A DNA stretch of 64,000 nt from Rhodospirillales bacterium (lineage in GTDB: Bacteria; Pseudomonadota; Alphaproteobacteria; Rhodospirillales; Casp-alpha2). Below, in pieces: positions 1 to 9,418 of this stretch. Location: positions 62,001 through 126,000 of the forward strand of contig JAEPQO010000001.1 of NCBI GenBank assembly GCA_017640505.1, read 5' to 3'. The position numbers were made by a program, and so were the translations under genes. Numbering within the stretch: the stretch's first letter is position 1; each line of letters starts with the position of its first letter. A model generated the notes under the pieces. It was given only the letters and a program-made list of their open reading frames with translations. It searched no databases and was not told the origin of the DNA.

Positions 1-403
1 CCTTCTGGGCCTTTTCATCGCCCAGCATATCCATCACCGCCGCCATATCGCTGAGCGCTGTCGGACAAACATCGGGGCAGTAGGTATAGCCGAAGAAGAC
101 CAGCATGTAGCCGCCCATGAAGTCCTTTTCGGTGACCGTTTCACCGTCGTGATTGACGAGTGTAAACGGCCCGCCGACAGAGGGGCCGCTTGAGGTCGCG
201 ACACTATCCGACCCGCGATTGGCGAAGTATTCGGTTCCGGCGAGCACAATGACGAAGGCGACAACGACGATACCGACAAGCAGTAGAAGCAGTTTCCCGC
301 CGGAAGATTTCTTCGCTTTCGGCTCGTCCGGTGCCGAATCCACCGGATCCAGCACGTTCGGCGTTTCCGGCTGGGATTCCGGTTCTTTTTTGTCGTCTGC
401 CAT
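1..403 (-). CDS. SCO1/SenC family copper chaperone, partial (C-terminus lies beyond the left edge)
   Basis: Own translation from ATG at 403 (minus): MADDKKEPESQ...LLLLLVGIVVVAFVIVLAGTEYF...GGPFTLVNHDGETVTEKDFMGGYMLVFFGYTYCPDVCPTALSDMAAV. One TM helix plus the CPDVC copper-binding motif. Open at the edge; not in the ORF track in this frame. Confidence 0.9.
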   Translation of the reverse strand, partial: MADDKKEPESQPETPNVLDPVDSAPDEPKAKKSSGGKLLLLLVGIVVVAFVIVLAGTEYFANRGSDSVATSSGPSVGGPFTLVNHDGETVTEKDFMGGYMLVFFGYTYCPDVCPTALSDMAAVMDMLGDEKAQK

Positions 404-520
404 GATGTTTCCAATCGCCTAAATTGCGCCCGCCAATCATACGAAGATGCGGCATTTCATCAAGCCCGCTCGCCACTTCCGGGCGTTGGCGTCGGCTTCC
501 GATCGGCCTACACTCCCGCC

Positions 521-1630
521 ATGACGACGCATTCACATGCCCGCAAGCCTGAAGGCGAGCTGCGCCGGGGCTGGACCACCGGCACCTGCGCGGCCGCGGC
601 GGCCGCAGCGGCGTTCCGGGCGCTGTTGACCGGCACCCCACAGGATCGCGTTACCATCCGCCTGCCCAAGGGCGAAGCGCCCACGTTTGCGCTTTCGCGC
701 TGCGAACCGTCCGATGACGGCTGGCGCGCCGGGGTCATTAAGGACGCCGGCGACGACCCGGACGTGACGCACGGCGCTGAGGTGATTTCCGGGGTAAGGC
801 GGCTGGATGCAGGTGAAGGACTGCGTTTCAAGGCCGGCGACGGCGTCGGCACCGTCACGCTGCCGGGCCTGCCGGTGGCGGTCGGCGAACCCGCCATTAA
901 TCCGGGACCGCGCGCCATCATCGGCGATGCGCTGGCCGCCGTTGCCGATGAACTGGACGCGGCCTGCGACCTCGAGGTGACAGTTTCGATCCCGGGCGGC
1001 GACAAGATCGCGGAAAAGACCATGAATCCCAGGCTCGGGATCAAGGGCGGGCTCAGCGTGCTCGGCACCACCGGGGTCGTCATCCCCTATTCCTGCGCGT
1101 CGTGGATCAATTCGATCCACCGCGGCATCGACGTCGCGCGCCTGCAGGGAATCGAACACCTGATCGCCGCCACCGGCTCGACCTCCGAGGCGGCGGCCAT
1201 GCGCGAACACCCGGACCTGCCGGAACAGGCGTTCATCGATATGGGGGACTTCGCCGGCGGTCTTTTGAAATACCTGCGCCGCCATCCGGCGCCGAAGCTG
1301 ACGATTGCGGGCGGCGTCGCCAAACTGGCCAAGCTGGCGCAGGGGCACCTCGACCTTCACTCCAAACGATCGTCGGTGGATATGAAAAAACTTGCCGACG
1401 CCGCTGTTACCGGCGGTTGCGCAAACGACCTCGCCGACGCCATACGTACCGCAAATACGGCGATGGAAGCGCTGGAACTTTGCCGGCAGGCGAACGTGCC
1501 GCTGGCCGACATCATCGCCCGCCAGGCCAGGGAAACGGCGATGGCATCTCTTGCCGGCGAGACCGAAATCGGCGTGATCGTTTATGACCGATCGGGGACC
1601 CGCGTCGGGACGAGCGATCATGGCGCGTAA
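521..1630 (+). CDS. cbiD: Cobalt-precorrin-5B (C1)-methyltransferase CbiD
   Basis: N-terminal LRRGWTTGTCAAAAAAAA motif and full-length CbiD-like sequence; clustered with cob genes. Confidence 0.95.
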   Translation: MTTHSHARKPEGELRRGWTTGTCAAAAAAAAFRALLTGTPQDRVTIRLPKGEAPTFALSRCEPSDDGWRAGVIKDAGDDPDVTHGAEVISGVRRLDAGEGLRFKAGDGVGTVTLPGLPVAVGEPAINPGPRAIIGDALAAVADELDAACDLEVTVSIPGGDKIAEKTMNPRLGIKGGLSVLGTTGVVIPYSCASWINSIHRGIDVARLQGIEHLIAATGSTSEAAAMREHPDLPEQAFIDMGDFAGGLLKYLRRHPAPKLTIAGGVAKLAKLAQGHLDLHSKRSSVDMKKLADAAVTGGCANDLADAIRTANTAMEALELCRQANVPLADIIARQARETAMASLAGETEIGVIVYDRSGTRVGTSDHGA

Positions 1631-2372
1631 GACCGTCGTTATCCTGGGTGGTACGGCGGAGGCGCGGCGTCTTGCCGATGCCCTCGTCGACGAACGGGGC
1701 GAGCGGCTTCGCGTGATTACCTCGCTGGCCGGCCGCACAAAGAACCCGAAGTACCCGAAGGGCGAGATTCGCGAAGGCGGTTTCGGCGGCGCGGACGGTC
1801 TGGCCGCCTATCTCGAAGACGTCTCCGCCGGTCTTCTGATTGACGCGACCCATCCCTATGCCGCGCAGATCAGCCGCCACGCGGCCGAAGCAGCGGTGGA
1901 AAAAGGTGTGCCACGGTTGCTTCTGAACCGGCCGGCGTGGGACGCGCAGGATGGCGACCACTGGATCCACGTCAAAAGTGTCGGCGAGGCGGTGCAGGAA
2001 ATTTCCCGGAAGTCCGATGCCTGCCTGATCACCACGGGTGTTAACGATTTGGTGGCGTTCACCCCCATCATCACGACAAAACTGTTCGTCCGCCTGATCG
2101 AGAAACCGGAATCCCTCCCCCTTCAGGATGCCGAGATCGTCATCGGCAGCCCGCCCTACCGTAAAGACGACGAGGTCGCGCTGATGCGGATGCTGGGCAT
2201 CGACCTGATGGTCACCAAGAACGCCGGTGGCGACGCGACCTATGCCAAGATCGAGGCGGCCCGCACCCTCGGCATCGAGGTGATCATGATCGACCGGCCG
2301 CCGCTGCCGGACGGCGAGACTGTGACGAGCGTTGATGAAGCCGCCCGGCGGGCGCTGGAAATCCTGGATTAG
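1620..2372 (+). CDS. cobK: Precorrin-6A / cobalt-precorrin-6A reductase
   Basis: MARKTVVILGGTAEARRLADAL start and DATHPYAAQIS motif. Start placed at ATG 1620, overlapping the cbiD end, rather than the track start 1584. Confidence 0.93.
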   Translation: MARKTVVILGGTAEARRLADALVDERGERLRVITSLAGRTKNPKYPKGEIREGGFGGADGLAAYLEDVSAGLLIDATHPYAAQISRHAAEAAVEKGVPRLLLNRPAWDAQDGDHWIHVKSVGEAVQEISRKSDACLITTGVNDLVAFTPIITTKLFVRLIEKPESLPLQDAEIVIGSPPYRKDDEVALMRMLGIDLMVTKNAGGDATYAKIEAARTLGIEVIMIDRPPLPDGETVTSVDEAARRALEILD

Positions 2373-3706
2373 TCGGCGGCGTCCGGATGCCGGTCACGCT
2401 CGACCGGCAGGATCTGTTCCGCAAGCATGGCCGCCACCGCGTCGCGCGCCTGTTCGAGGGTCATGCCGTGTTCGGCGATGGTATCGGCGGATTCGGTAAC
2501 GATGGCATCAACGTCCTGCATCGCTTTCAGGCGCTTGAACAGATCGTCGCGCCGCACACCCGCGCTTTCGCCGATCAGGTCCATGTAGTTCACGATTTCG
2601 AACGGCCACGCCGCCTCGTGGGATGAAATCTCGCGGTGATCGGCATGGAACACGCTGCAAAGCGTCGTGACGCCGGCGGCTTCCGCCGCCCTCAAAACGT
2701 CCGCAATCGCCGTCTTCTGATAGTCGGGCAGCGTCACCAGCGACGACATCTGATAGCCCGCGCGTTCAAGCCCGAGATCGACGAGTTCGATCCCCGGGAT
2801 CGCCGAAAGCAGGCTCTGCACGGCTTCGGTGACACCGCGCGCACCCGGGAATTCGAACAATGCGACCTTCTTGTTCACCGGTGCCGTCATCACGCGCTTC
2901 ATGTCGTCGAGCCGGCGCGCCATGTAGACCGGGAACATGTTGATATCGAACAGGGTCTCGCCCGGCGGCGTCACGGACGGCAGCACGATCTCGCCGAACT
3001 GGATCTGGCATGTCGGACACCAGGCCAGCACCTCGCTGGCGCCGGTTTCGTGAAACCGCTGGATCGTGGTCAGCGCCTGGCGGCCGGCGTTTTCCGTATC
3101 GCCGGGCCGGAACTGCAGCACGCCGCAGCAATTTCCCGGCCCGCCGTAAACTTCATAGGTGGCACCGAGCTTATCCAGAATATCGAGGCACATCAGGCCG
3201 ATGTGTGGCGTCTTCAGAAGATTGCAGCCGGTATAGAACACCAGGTCGGGCGCGGTATCTGGGACGGACCGCTTGGCCGGCGGGTTAAGCCGCGCCAGCA
3301 CGTCGACGGGCAACTGCAGGCGCGACAGCATCCGGACGCCTTTACTCATGTCCTGGAACAGATCGCGTCCCGTGCCGCGGCGCACATCCATCGTGCCCTG
3401 TTCGTTGAGGCGGCGGCGCGCCATCGCCAGCATGAAACGCGGGTTGATCCCTTCCGGACAGGCATCGATGCAGCGCGCCGTGCCGCAACATTTCCTGGCC
3501 CACGTTTCGGCATCCGGATCGTGCACGTCGCCTTTCAGAATATCGATGACGCCTTTTGTCAGCGTTTCCGGCGACGTGCCGTCAATGCCTGCAGCGGCGG
3601 GCGTCGGGCAGACGTCGGCGCACTTCCCGCACATGGTGCACACATCGACGATGCCGTCGATGCGGCGGTCGAGATCGGAAATGAAGCTTTCGACGGTGGC
3701 TTGCAT
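2369..3706 (-). CDS. (Fe-S)-binding protein with ferredoxin-like CxxCxxCxxxCP motifs and CCG-type cysteine-rich domains (GlpC/HdrB/GlcF-like)
   Basis: CTMCGKCADVCP, CCGTARCIDACPEG, FYTGCNLLKTPHIG, GPGNCCGVL and CPTCQIQ cysteine patterns; downstream of cobM on the same strand. Confidence 0.85.
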   Translation of the reverse strand: MQATVESFISDLDRRIDGIVDVCTMCGKCADVCPTPAAAGIDGTSPETLTKGVIDILKGDVHDPDAETWARKCCGTARCIDACPEGINPRFMLAMARRRLNEQGTMDVRRGTGRDLFQDMSKGVRMLSRLQLPVDVLARLNPPAKRSVPDTAPDLVFYTGCNLLKTPHIGLMCLDILDKLGATYEVYGGPGNCCGVLQFRPGDTENAGRQALTTIQRFHETGASEVLAWCPTCQIQFGEIVLPSVTPPGETLFDINMFPVYMARRLDDMKRVMTAPVNKKVALFEFPGARGVTEAVQSLLSAIPGIELVDLGLERAGYQMSSLVTLPDYQKTAIADVLRAAEAAGVTTLCSVFHADHREISSHEAAWPFEIVNYMDLIGESAGVRRDDLFKRLKAMQDVDAIVTESADTIAEHGMTLEQARDAVAAMLAEQILPVERDRHPDAAD

Positions 3707-3777
3707 GGCTCTCTCCAGCTCGGCCCACGCTAAGGGGCGACCCGAAGACCGTCAATCAAGGCATTGTCACGGCAACA

Positions 3778-4551
3778 TTATTCGGCGGCGGGGTTCGCCT
3801 TGGGCCTGAGCACGTGGTGGTGATCTTCGGCGTATAGGCGCGAGTCCTCGAACGTCTCCGGTCCCAGCACGCGGCCGACCATGATCAGGGCGGTACGGGT
3901 GATGCCCACCGCCTTCACCTTGTCACGAATATTGCCCAGCGTGCCCTCGATGAACATCTCGTCGGGCCAGCTGACGCGATAGGCGACAACGACCGGGCAA
4001 TCCTCGCCATAATGCGGGATCAATGTCCGCTGCACATGGGCGAGGTTGTTGACCGAGAGATGGATCGCCAGGGTCGCACCGCTTTTGCCCAGCGATTCCA
4101 GGTCTTCACCTTCCGGCATCGAAGACGACCGCACGGCGGTCCGGGTCAGGATCACCGTCTGCGCCACGTCCGGCAGCGTCAGTTCTTTCTTCAGCGCCGC
4201 CGACGCCGCCGCGTAGGCCGAGACACCCGGCGTCACGTCATAGTCGATGCCAAGATCATCGAGGCGCCGCATCTGCTCGGCGACCGCGCCATAAAGCGAC
4301 GGATCGCCTGAATGCACCCGCGCCACGTCTTTGCCGGCGGCGTGGGCCTTGCGCATTTCCTCGACGATCTGATCGAGGTGCATCGGCGCCGTGTCCATGA
4401 CCAGCGCATCCTTAGGCGCTTCGGCGATGATCGCTTCGGGCACGAGCGAGCCTGCATACAGGACCACCGGCGCGGACTGGATAAACTTCAGTCCGCGCAC
4501 CGTGATCAGATCCGCCGCACCCGGTCCGGCACCGATGAAATGAACCGTCAT
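3778..4551 (-). CDS. cobM: Precorrin-4 / cobalt-precorrin-4 C11-methyltransferase
   Basis: MTVHFIGAGPGAADLITVRG, YAGSLVPE, HSGDPSLYGA; corrin SAM methyltransferase fold, CobM/CbiF type. Confidence 0.95.
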   Translation of the reverse strand: MTVHFIGAGPGAADLITVRGLKFIQSAPVVLYAGSLVPEAIIAEAPKDALVMDTAPMHLDQIVEEMRKAHAAGKDVARVHSGDPSLYGAVAEQMRRLDDLGIDYDVTPGVSAYAAASAALKKELTLPDVAQTVILTRTAVRSSSMPEGEDLESLGKSGATLAIHLSVNNLAHVQRTLIPHYGEDCPVVVAYRVSWPDEMFIEGTLGNIRDKVKAVGITRTALIMVGRVLGPETFEDSRLYAEDHHHVLRPKANPAAE

Positions 4552-5039
4552 TGGCCTGTGATGACCCCTTCGATGACATCGAGAATGATCTCGGTGCCCT
4601 TCTGCACCAGCAGCACATCGCTGTCGACGACGACACGCTCCACGTTGTCGGGGGCATCGCCCAGCTTGCTCTCGAGGTCCGGCGGCAGATCGCCTTTCAT
4701 CAGGCCCGGCGGCAACCGGTTACCGCGCTTGGCAAGGCCCGGCGGCAGCTGATCGCGCTTGGCAAGACCCGGCGGCAGGCCGTTGCCGCGGCCTTTGCCC
4801 TTGGCCTTGTCCTTCTTGCCCTTCTTCGCCTTGTCGTCATCATCGTCGTCGGACGGTTTCGCGCCCGGCACCCGGTCGTAATATTCCTTGATGATACGTC
4901 GTTCGGCTTCCTTGAAGACCACATCCGCAATATCACCGAGAACGCCTTGCGTCCCCGAGCCCTGCGACGGCGGCGTCGACTGGGCGTCGGCCTGCGTCAC
5001 CATGAAAACAAGCGACAATGCGACTATCAGAATTCTCAT
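4548..5039 (-). CDS. Putative exported protein with repeated LPPGLxKR motifs (CigR/RcnB-like low-complexity protein)
   Basis: Signal peptide MRILIVALSLVFMVTQADAQS, acidic/Lys-rich linker (DDDDDDKAKKGKKDKAKGKG), repeats NGLPPGLAKR-DQLPPGLAKR-GNRLPPGLMKG-DLPPDL. 4-bp ATGA overlap with cobM. Confidence 0.8.
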   Translation of the reverse strand: MRILIVALSLVFMVTQADAQSTPPSQGSGTQGVLGDIADVVFKEAERRIIKEYYDRVPGAKPSDDDDDDKAKKGKKDKAKGKGRGNGLPPGLAKRDQLPPGLAKRGNRLPPGLMKGDLPPDLESKLGDAPDNVERVVVDSDVLLVQKGTEIILDVIEGVITGQ

Positions 5040-5057
5040 CCGTGTTTCCTCTTATCC

Positions 5058-6857
5058 TTACTCGCCGGCCAGTTTGGCTTCGTAACCGCGCGGCGTATAA
5101 ACCCATTCCCGCATACCACGTTTGATATGGCGGGTGGCGCTCGATCCGACGAGGACCAGCGTCAGCATGTCCACCATATCAACTTCGAGCGCCGATAAAG
5201 TGATTACCCGCACATCCTCTTCCTCGCGGCCCAGGTTTCTCGCCAGCACCACTGGCACGTCGCCGGGCCGGTGCTTGAGCAGGATTTCCTTTGCCGTTGC
5301 CAGTTGCGTCCGGCGGCGCTTCGAAACGGGATTATAGAACGCAACGGTGAAATCGCCCATGGCGGCGGCGGTAATGCGTTTTTCGATCACTTCCCACGGC
5401 GTCAGAAGATCAGAAAGCGAGATCAGCGCGAAATCGTGGCCGAGCGGCGCACCGATGCGCGCAGCCGCCGCCTGCACCGCCGAGATGCCCGGGCTGACCC
5501 GAACGTCGACGCGGTTGAACGTCGGGGTATCGTCCCGGTCCAGCACCTCGAAGGCGAGCGCCGCCATGGCGTAGATTCCGGCGTCACCAGAACTGACCAA
5601 CGCAACCTCGCGGCCCTCGGCGGCAAGCTCGATGGAGCGGCGCACGCGCGCTTCTTCTTCCGACAGCTCCGACATATGCCGTTCCTTGCCGGCAATCGCG
5701 TTCCCCAGCAGATCCAGATAGAGCCCATAGCCGACGACGTCGGTTGCCTCGGCCAGCCACGCGCTCACCTCGGGCGTGCGCCACGATGCCTGCCCCGGGC
5801 CGATACCGACGATCGAAAGACGTCCGCGCGCGCGGCCGATGGCCGCCAGATCGACGGGCAGCGGCGCCCGCGCGATGGCACAGGTGGCGCGTGCGGATTT
5901 ATGCTTTTCGACAACCAGCACGCCGTCCGCACCGGCGGCGGCCAGTGCAGCACCTTCCGCTACGCCATGGCAGCCGACCTCGGCAAAGACCACGTCGGAC
6001 GGATTTTTGAGGCGCGGCGTTTCCTTTTCGAGCGTTTGCGCGTCGAAGAACCGCGCCGGCACACCCAGGCTGTCGGCCATCGCAAGCACCGCAGGCTCGT
6101 CGGATTTGAGATCGACAGAGACGACGCAGGCGACCGCACCCCGCGCCAGCCCGGCACTTGCAAGGGTCTCCGTTACCAGCATCTCGACCTCTGCCGGATC
6201 GCAGTCGCGTTCGCAGCCGACGCCGACACAAAGAACCTGCGGATGAATGACGACGCCGTCATCGGCGGCGCTGTCGGTGACCCGGATTGTCGCGGCCGCC
6301 GCGTCATCGGTCGTCGCCACGTTCAGCCAGTCCGGCGCCGGGGCATGATCGTCCCTGTCGATCCAGACCGGATCGCCGTTCAGCATCGCCGCCATCACGG
6401 GTTTGGCGTTTGCCGGATCTGCAATCCGCCAGCCCGCCGGCGGCTCGTCGAGGGCAAACCCCAGCCCGACATCCCCTGCCGTCGTCACGGCGGCGTCGAT
6501 CCCCAAAGCACCGGCAATCTCGCGCGCCAGTCGGTTGGCGCCGCGATGGCCACCCAAAACCGGCACCACCGCCGAGCCGTCTTCGGCCACGGCGAGCACC
6601 GGCGGTTCGTTTCGCTTGTCGGCCAGGACCGGCGCCACGGCACGGACCAGGATGCCCGCCGCGCAAATGCCGATGACCGGACGGCCTTCCATGAACAGTG
6701 CGCGAATGTGCAAAAGCGTGTCGGCAAACGCCACGTCCGGCGCAGCCGTCCGGTTCGCGAGACCATGAACCTCGCCCCCCGTGGCGTCGGCCAGCCGCCC
6801 GGCCAGCGCTTCACCGGTGCCGTTCAGAACGATGTATGCGGGCAATGGTGTGTTCAT
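5058..6857 (-). CDS. Fused CbiG (cobalt-precorrin-5A hydrolase) - CobJ (precorrin-3B C17-methyltransferase)
   Basis: N-terminal CbiG-type sequence (RPVIGICAAGILVRAVAPVL, VLGGHRGANRLA, CVGVGCERDC) followed by a corrin methyltransferase domain (GRLSIVGIGPGQASWRTPE, VSSGDAGIYAMA, FYNPVSKRRRTQL). Confidence 0.93.
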   Translation of the reverse strand: MNTPLPAYIVLNGTGEALAGRLADATGGEVHGLANRTAAPDVAFADTLLHIRALFMEGRPVIGICAAGILVRAVAPVLADKRNEPPVLAVAEDGSAVVPVLGGHRGANRLAREIAGALGIDAAVTTAGDVGLGFALDEPPAGWRIADPANAKPVMAAMLNGDPVWIDRDDHAPAPDWLNVATTDDAAAATIRVTDSAADDGVVIHPQVLCVGVGCERDCDPAEVEMLVTETLASAGLARGAVACVVSVDLKSDEPAVLAMADSLGVPARFFDAQTLEKETPRLKNPSDVVFAEVGCHGVAEGAALAAAGADGVLVVEKHKSARATCAIARAPLPVDLAAIGRARGRLSIVGIGPGQASWRTPEVSAWLAEATDVVGYGLYLDLLGNAIAGKERHMSELSEEEARVRRSIELAAEGREVALVSSGDAGIYAMAALAFEVLDRDDTPTFNRVDVRVSPGISAVQAAAARIGAPLGHDFALISLSDLLTPWEVIEKRITAAAMGDFTVAFYNPVSKRRRTQLATAKEILLKHRPGDVPVVLARNLGREEEDVRVITLSALEVDMVDMLTLVLVGSSATRHIKRGMREWVYTPRGYEAKLAGE

Positions 6858-7561
6858 GCGTCCACCGCCTCGGCGCGCCGCGCCAGGATCATCGAAAAAT
6901 AGGGCGCACGGTCGGCGCTGAGATCAGTCAACGGCATCACCTTTTCATCCGAGAGCGTCGCACGCTCCACATAGACAGCCGTTTCCAGCCGGCCGAGCTT
7001 TCCGAGAACGACGCGGACCTTGTCCAGGTGCCGCCCGACTTTCATGATGGCAACCGCATCGGCAATGGCGATGCGCGCTTCCAGTTCGGCTTCGTCCAGT
7101 GGTGCGGGCACGATGGTCAGGACCTGGTTGCGGGACACGAGCGGTTGCCCGGCACGGGCCGCGCAAGCGCCGAGCGACGAGACGCCGGGCACCACTTCGC
7201 TGTCGAAGTCCGCCGCCAACCTGCCGAACAGGTACATGAACGAGCCATAGAGAAACGGATCGCCCTCGCACAGCACGGCGACGCTGCGCCCGGCGTTCAG
7301 GTGATCGGCGATCTCGACCGCATATCGGTCATAGACGTCGTTGGCCGGGAACTGCCCGGGGATCATCGGCGTTTCGATCACGATCTCGGTCTTGCCGGCC
7401 GGAATGTGCGGTCCGGCAATGGCACGCGCCATGCTTTCGGTGCCGTCCGCAGGTGCCGGATAGGCGATGACATCGGCTTCGGCAATAAGCCGCACAGCCT
7501 TCAAGGTCAGAAGTTCCGGGTCGCCCGGCCCGACGCCGATACCGTAAAGCCGTCCTGTCAT
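6854..7561 (-). CDS. cobI: Precorrin-2 / cobalt-factor II C20-methyltransferase
   Basis: MTGRLYGIGVGPGDPELLTLKAVRLI, CEGDPFLYGSFMYL. Start moved from 7579 to ATG 7561, which gives an ATGA overlap with cobL. Confidence 0.94.
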   Translation of the reverse strand: MTGRLYGIGVGPGDPELLTLKAVRLIAEADVIAYPAPADGTESMARAIAGPHIPAGKTEIVIETPMIPGQFPANDVYDRYAVEIADHLNAGRSVAVLCEGDPFLYGSFMYLFGRLAADFDSEVVPGVSSLGACAARAGQPLVSRNQVLTIVPAPLDEAELEARIAIADAVAIMKVGRHLDKVRVVLGKLGRLETAVYVERATLSDEKVMPLTDLSADRAPYFSMILARRAEAVDA

Positions 7562-8781
7562 GATTTGGTGATCCGCCATTGTAATACATCGATTGCCGGT
7601 TTCATGGCCGTCAGGTCGCCGACAGGGGCCGCATGTGCGATCCCGATCCGGACAAGTTCGCCGCCCATGACTTTGCCCCCTGTCATCAATACGTTCTGCG
7701 CCTCGAGCGTGACGGCGTTGGCGACAAGCCGGCCACCCGGCCGCAACGCTTCGTACGCATGCACGATCAGGTCGTTGTTTCCGGCAACACCGCCGCCGAT
7801 GAACACCACGTCGGGACGCGGCAAGTCTTCGTCCACCGCATCCGGAAACGCGCCTTCGACGACGACGATTTCAGGGGCGCCCAATTTCGCGGCGTTCGCA
7901 CGAATACGCGCGACGCGCGCTGCGTCGTGTTCGAATGCGACGGCTTTGGCCGAAGGCTCGGCGCGCAGCCATTCGATGGCGACGGTGCCGTTCCCGGCAC
8001 CAACATCCCACAACACCTCGCCCGGCTTCGGCGCCAATGCGGCCAAGGTCAAGGCGCGCACCTCGCGTTTCGTAATGGTGCCATCGTGCTCGAACGCCTC
8101 GTCCGGCAGGCCCGGCGCGCGTGACAGGCGCACCGCATCGTCACTGGCGACGCATTCGACGCAGAGCGTGTTCAGATTGTCGAAGTCTCGATCGAACCCG
8201 CCGGCGGCAAGCGCATCGGTGCGCTGCTCGGCATCGCCACCGATGCGCTCCAGCACGGTGACGGGGCTTTGGCCGTATCCCATCCCGTTCAACATTTCCG
8301 CGACGGCGTCGGGCGACGATCCGTCCCGGCTCAGGATCACGAGCTTCGCGCCCGGCTGAATGTCGCGGCGAAGCGCATCCAGCGGCCGTGAGTGGATACT
8401 GACGGTCCGTAACATCGGGTCGGACAGCGCCCAGTTCATGCGCGCGGCCGCCAGCGAAAACGCGCTCGGAAACGGCAGTACCCGCACCGCGTCGGCGCCC
8501 AGAATCTTGATCATGCGGACAGCGGCCCCGAAGTTGAGCGGATCGCCGCTGGCCAGCACGCAGATCGTTTCCGTCGCCACCCGTTCGCCAAGCGCGGCAA
8601 TATCCACGGCCATGTCCTTGCCCCAGGCAAAGCGTTCGCGGGTGTCGTCGGCGTCCAGCATATCGAGGTGACGCGCCCCACCGCAGACCAGCGTCGCAGC
8701 GTCGAGCGCCGCGCGCGACGCTTTGGAAAGCCCTGAAAGACCGTCCTCGCCGATACCGATCACGGTAATGGGGAGGCTCAT
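7558..8781 (-). CDS. cobL: Precorrin-6Y C5,15-methyltransferase (decarboxylating), CbiE-CbiT fusion
   Basis: N-terminal CbiE (ITVIGIGEDGLSGLS, VCGGARHL) plus C-terminal CbiT methyltransferase (LWDVGAGNGTVAIEWLR, PDVVFIGGG). Confidence 0.94.
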   Translation of the reverse strand: MSLPITVIGIGEDGLSGLSKASRAALDAATLVCGGARHLDMLDADDTRERFAWGKDMAVDIAALGERVATETICVLASGDPLNFGAAVRMIKILGADAVRVLPFPSAFSLAAARMNWALSDPMLRTVSIHSRPLDALRRDIQPGAKLVILSRDGSSPDAVAEMLNGMGYGQSPVTVLERIGGDAEQRTDALAAGGFDRDFDNLNTLCVECVASDDAVRLSRAPGLPDEAFEHDGTITKREVRALTLAALAPKPGEVLWDVGAGNGTVAIEWLRAEPSAKAVAFEHDAARVARIRANAAKLGAPEIVVVEGAFPDAVDEDLPRPDVVFIGGGVAGNNDLIVHAYEALRPGGRLVANAVTLEAQNVLMTGGKVMGGELVRIGIAHAAPVGDLTAMKPAIDVLQWRITKS

Positions 8782-9404
8782 TTCAATCCTCCCGCCAGCG
8801 CGTTGACGGCGGCGGACGCGATCGCGCTGCCGCCGATCCGGCCGTTGAGTGTGATGTATTCCAAGCCGAGCGTGCTTTTCGCAAGAGCGTCCTTGGATTC
8901 GGCAGCCCCGACGAAGCCAACCGGAAAACCGAGCACGACGGCCGGTTTCGGCGCGCCGTCGGCGATCAGTTCCAGCAGCCGGAACAGGGCCGTGGGTGCG
9001 TTGCCGATGGCAACCACGGCGCCTTCCAGCCGCGGCACCCAGCGTTCCACCGCCGCGGCGGACCGAGTCGTGGCACCGCGCTTCGCATCGTCCGCGACGC
9101 CATCGTCATCAAGGGTGCAGACGATTTCGTTGCCCGTCAGGTGACGGCGGATGATCCCGGCGGCAACCATATTGGCATCGACGAAGATGGGGGCACCTGA
9201 TTTGAGCGCATCGCGCCCTGCATCGACGACGCGATCCGTGAAGGCAATGTCGTCCGCAATCGCCGGAATACCACACGCGTGAATGAGCCTGACGACAACA
9301 TCGGTGACGCCATCCGGAAACCGCGCAAGCGACACCTCGGCACGAACCGTTTCAAACGATTTCGCGTAGATCGCCGCCGGATCTTTCAGGTACGCCTCCA
9401 TCAC
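8778..9404 (-). CDS. cobH: Precorrin-8X methylmutase
   Basis: YLKDPAAIYAKSFETVRAE, RLIHACGIPAI, VDANMVAAGI, GFPVGFVGAAESKDAL motifs. Confidence 0.95.
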   Translation of the reverse strand: MMEAYLKDPAAIYAKSFETVRAEVSLARFPDGVTDVVVRLIHACGIPAIADDIAFTDRVVDAGRDALKSGAPIFVDANMVAAGIIRRHLTGNEIVCTLDDDGVADDAKRGATTRSAAAVERWVPRLEGAVVAIGNAPTALFRLLELIADGAPKPAVVLGFPVGFVGAAESKDALAKSTLGLEYITLNGRIGGSAIASAAVNALAGGLK

Positions 9405-9418
9405 TGCCGCCCGGGGCT

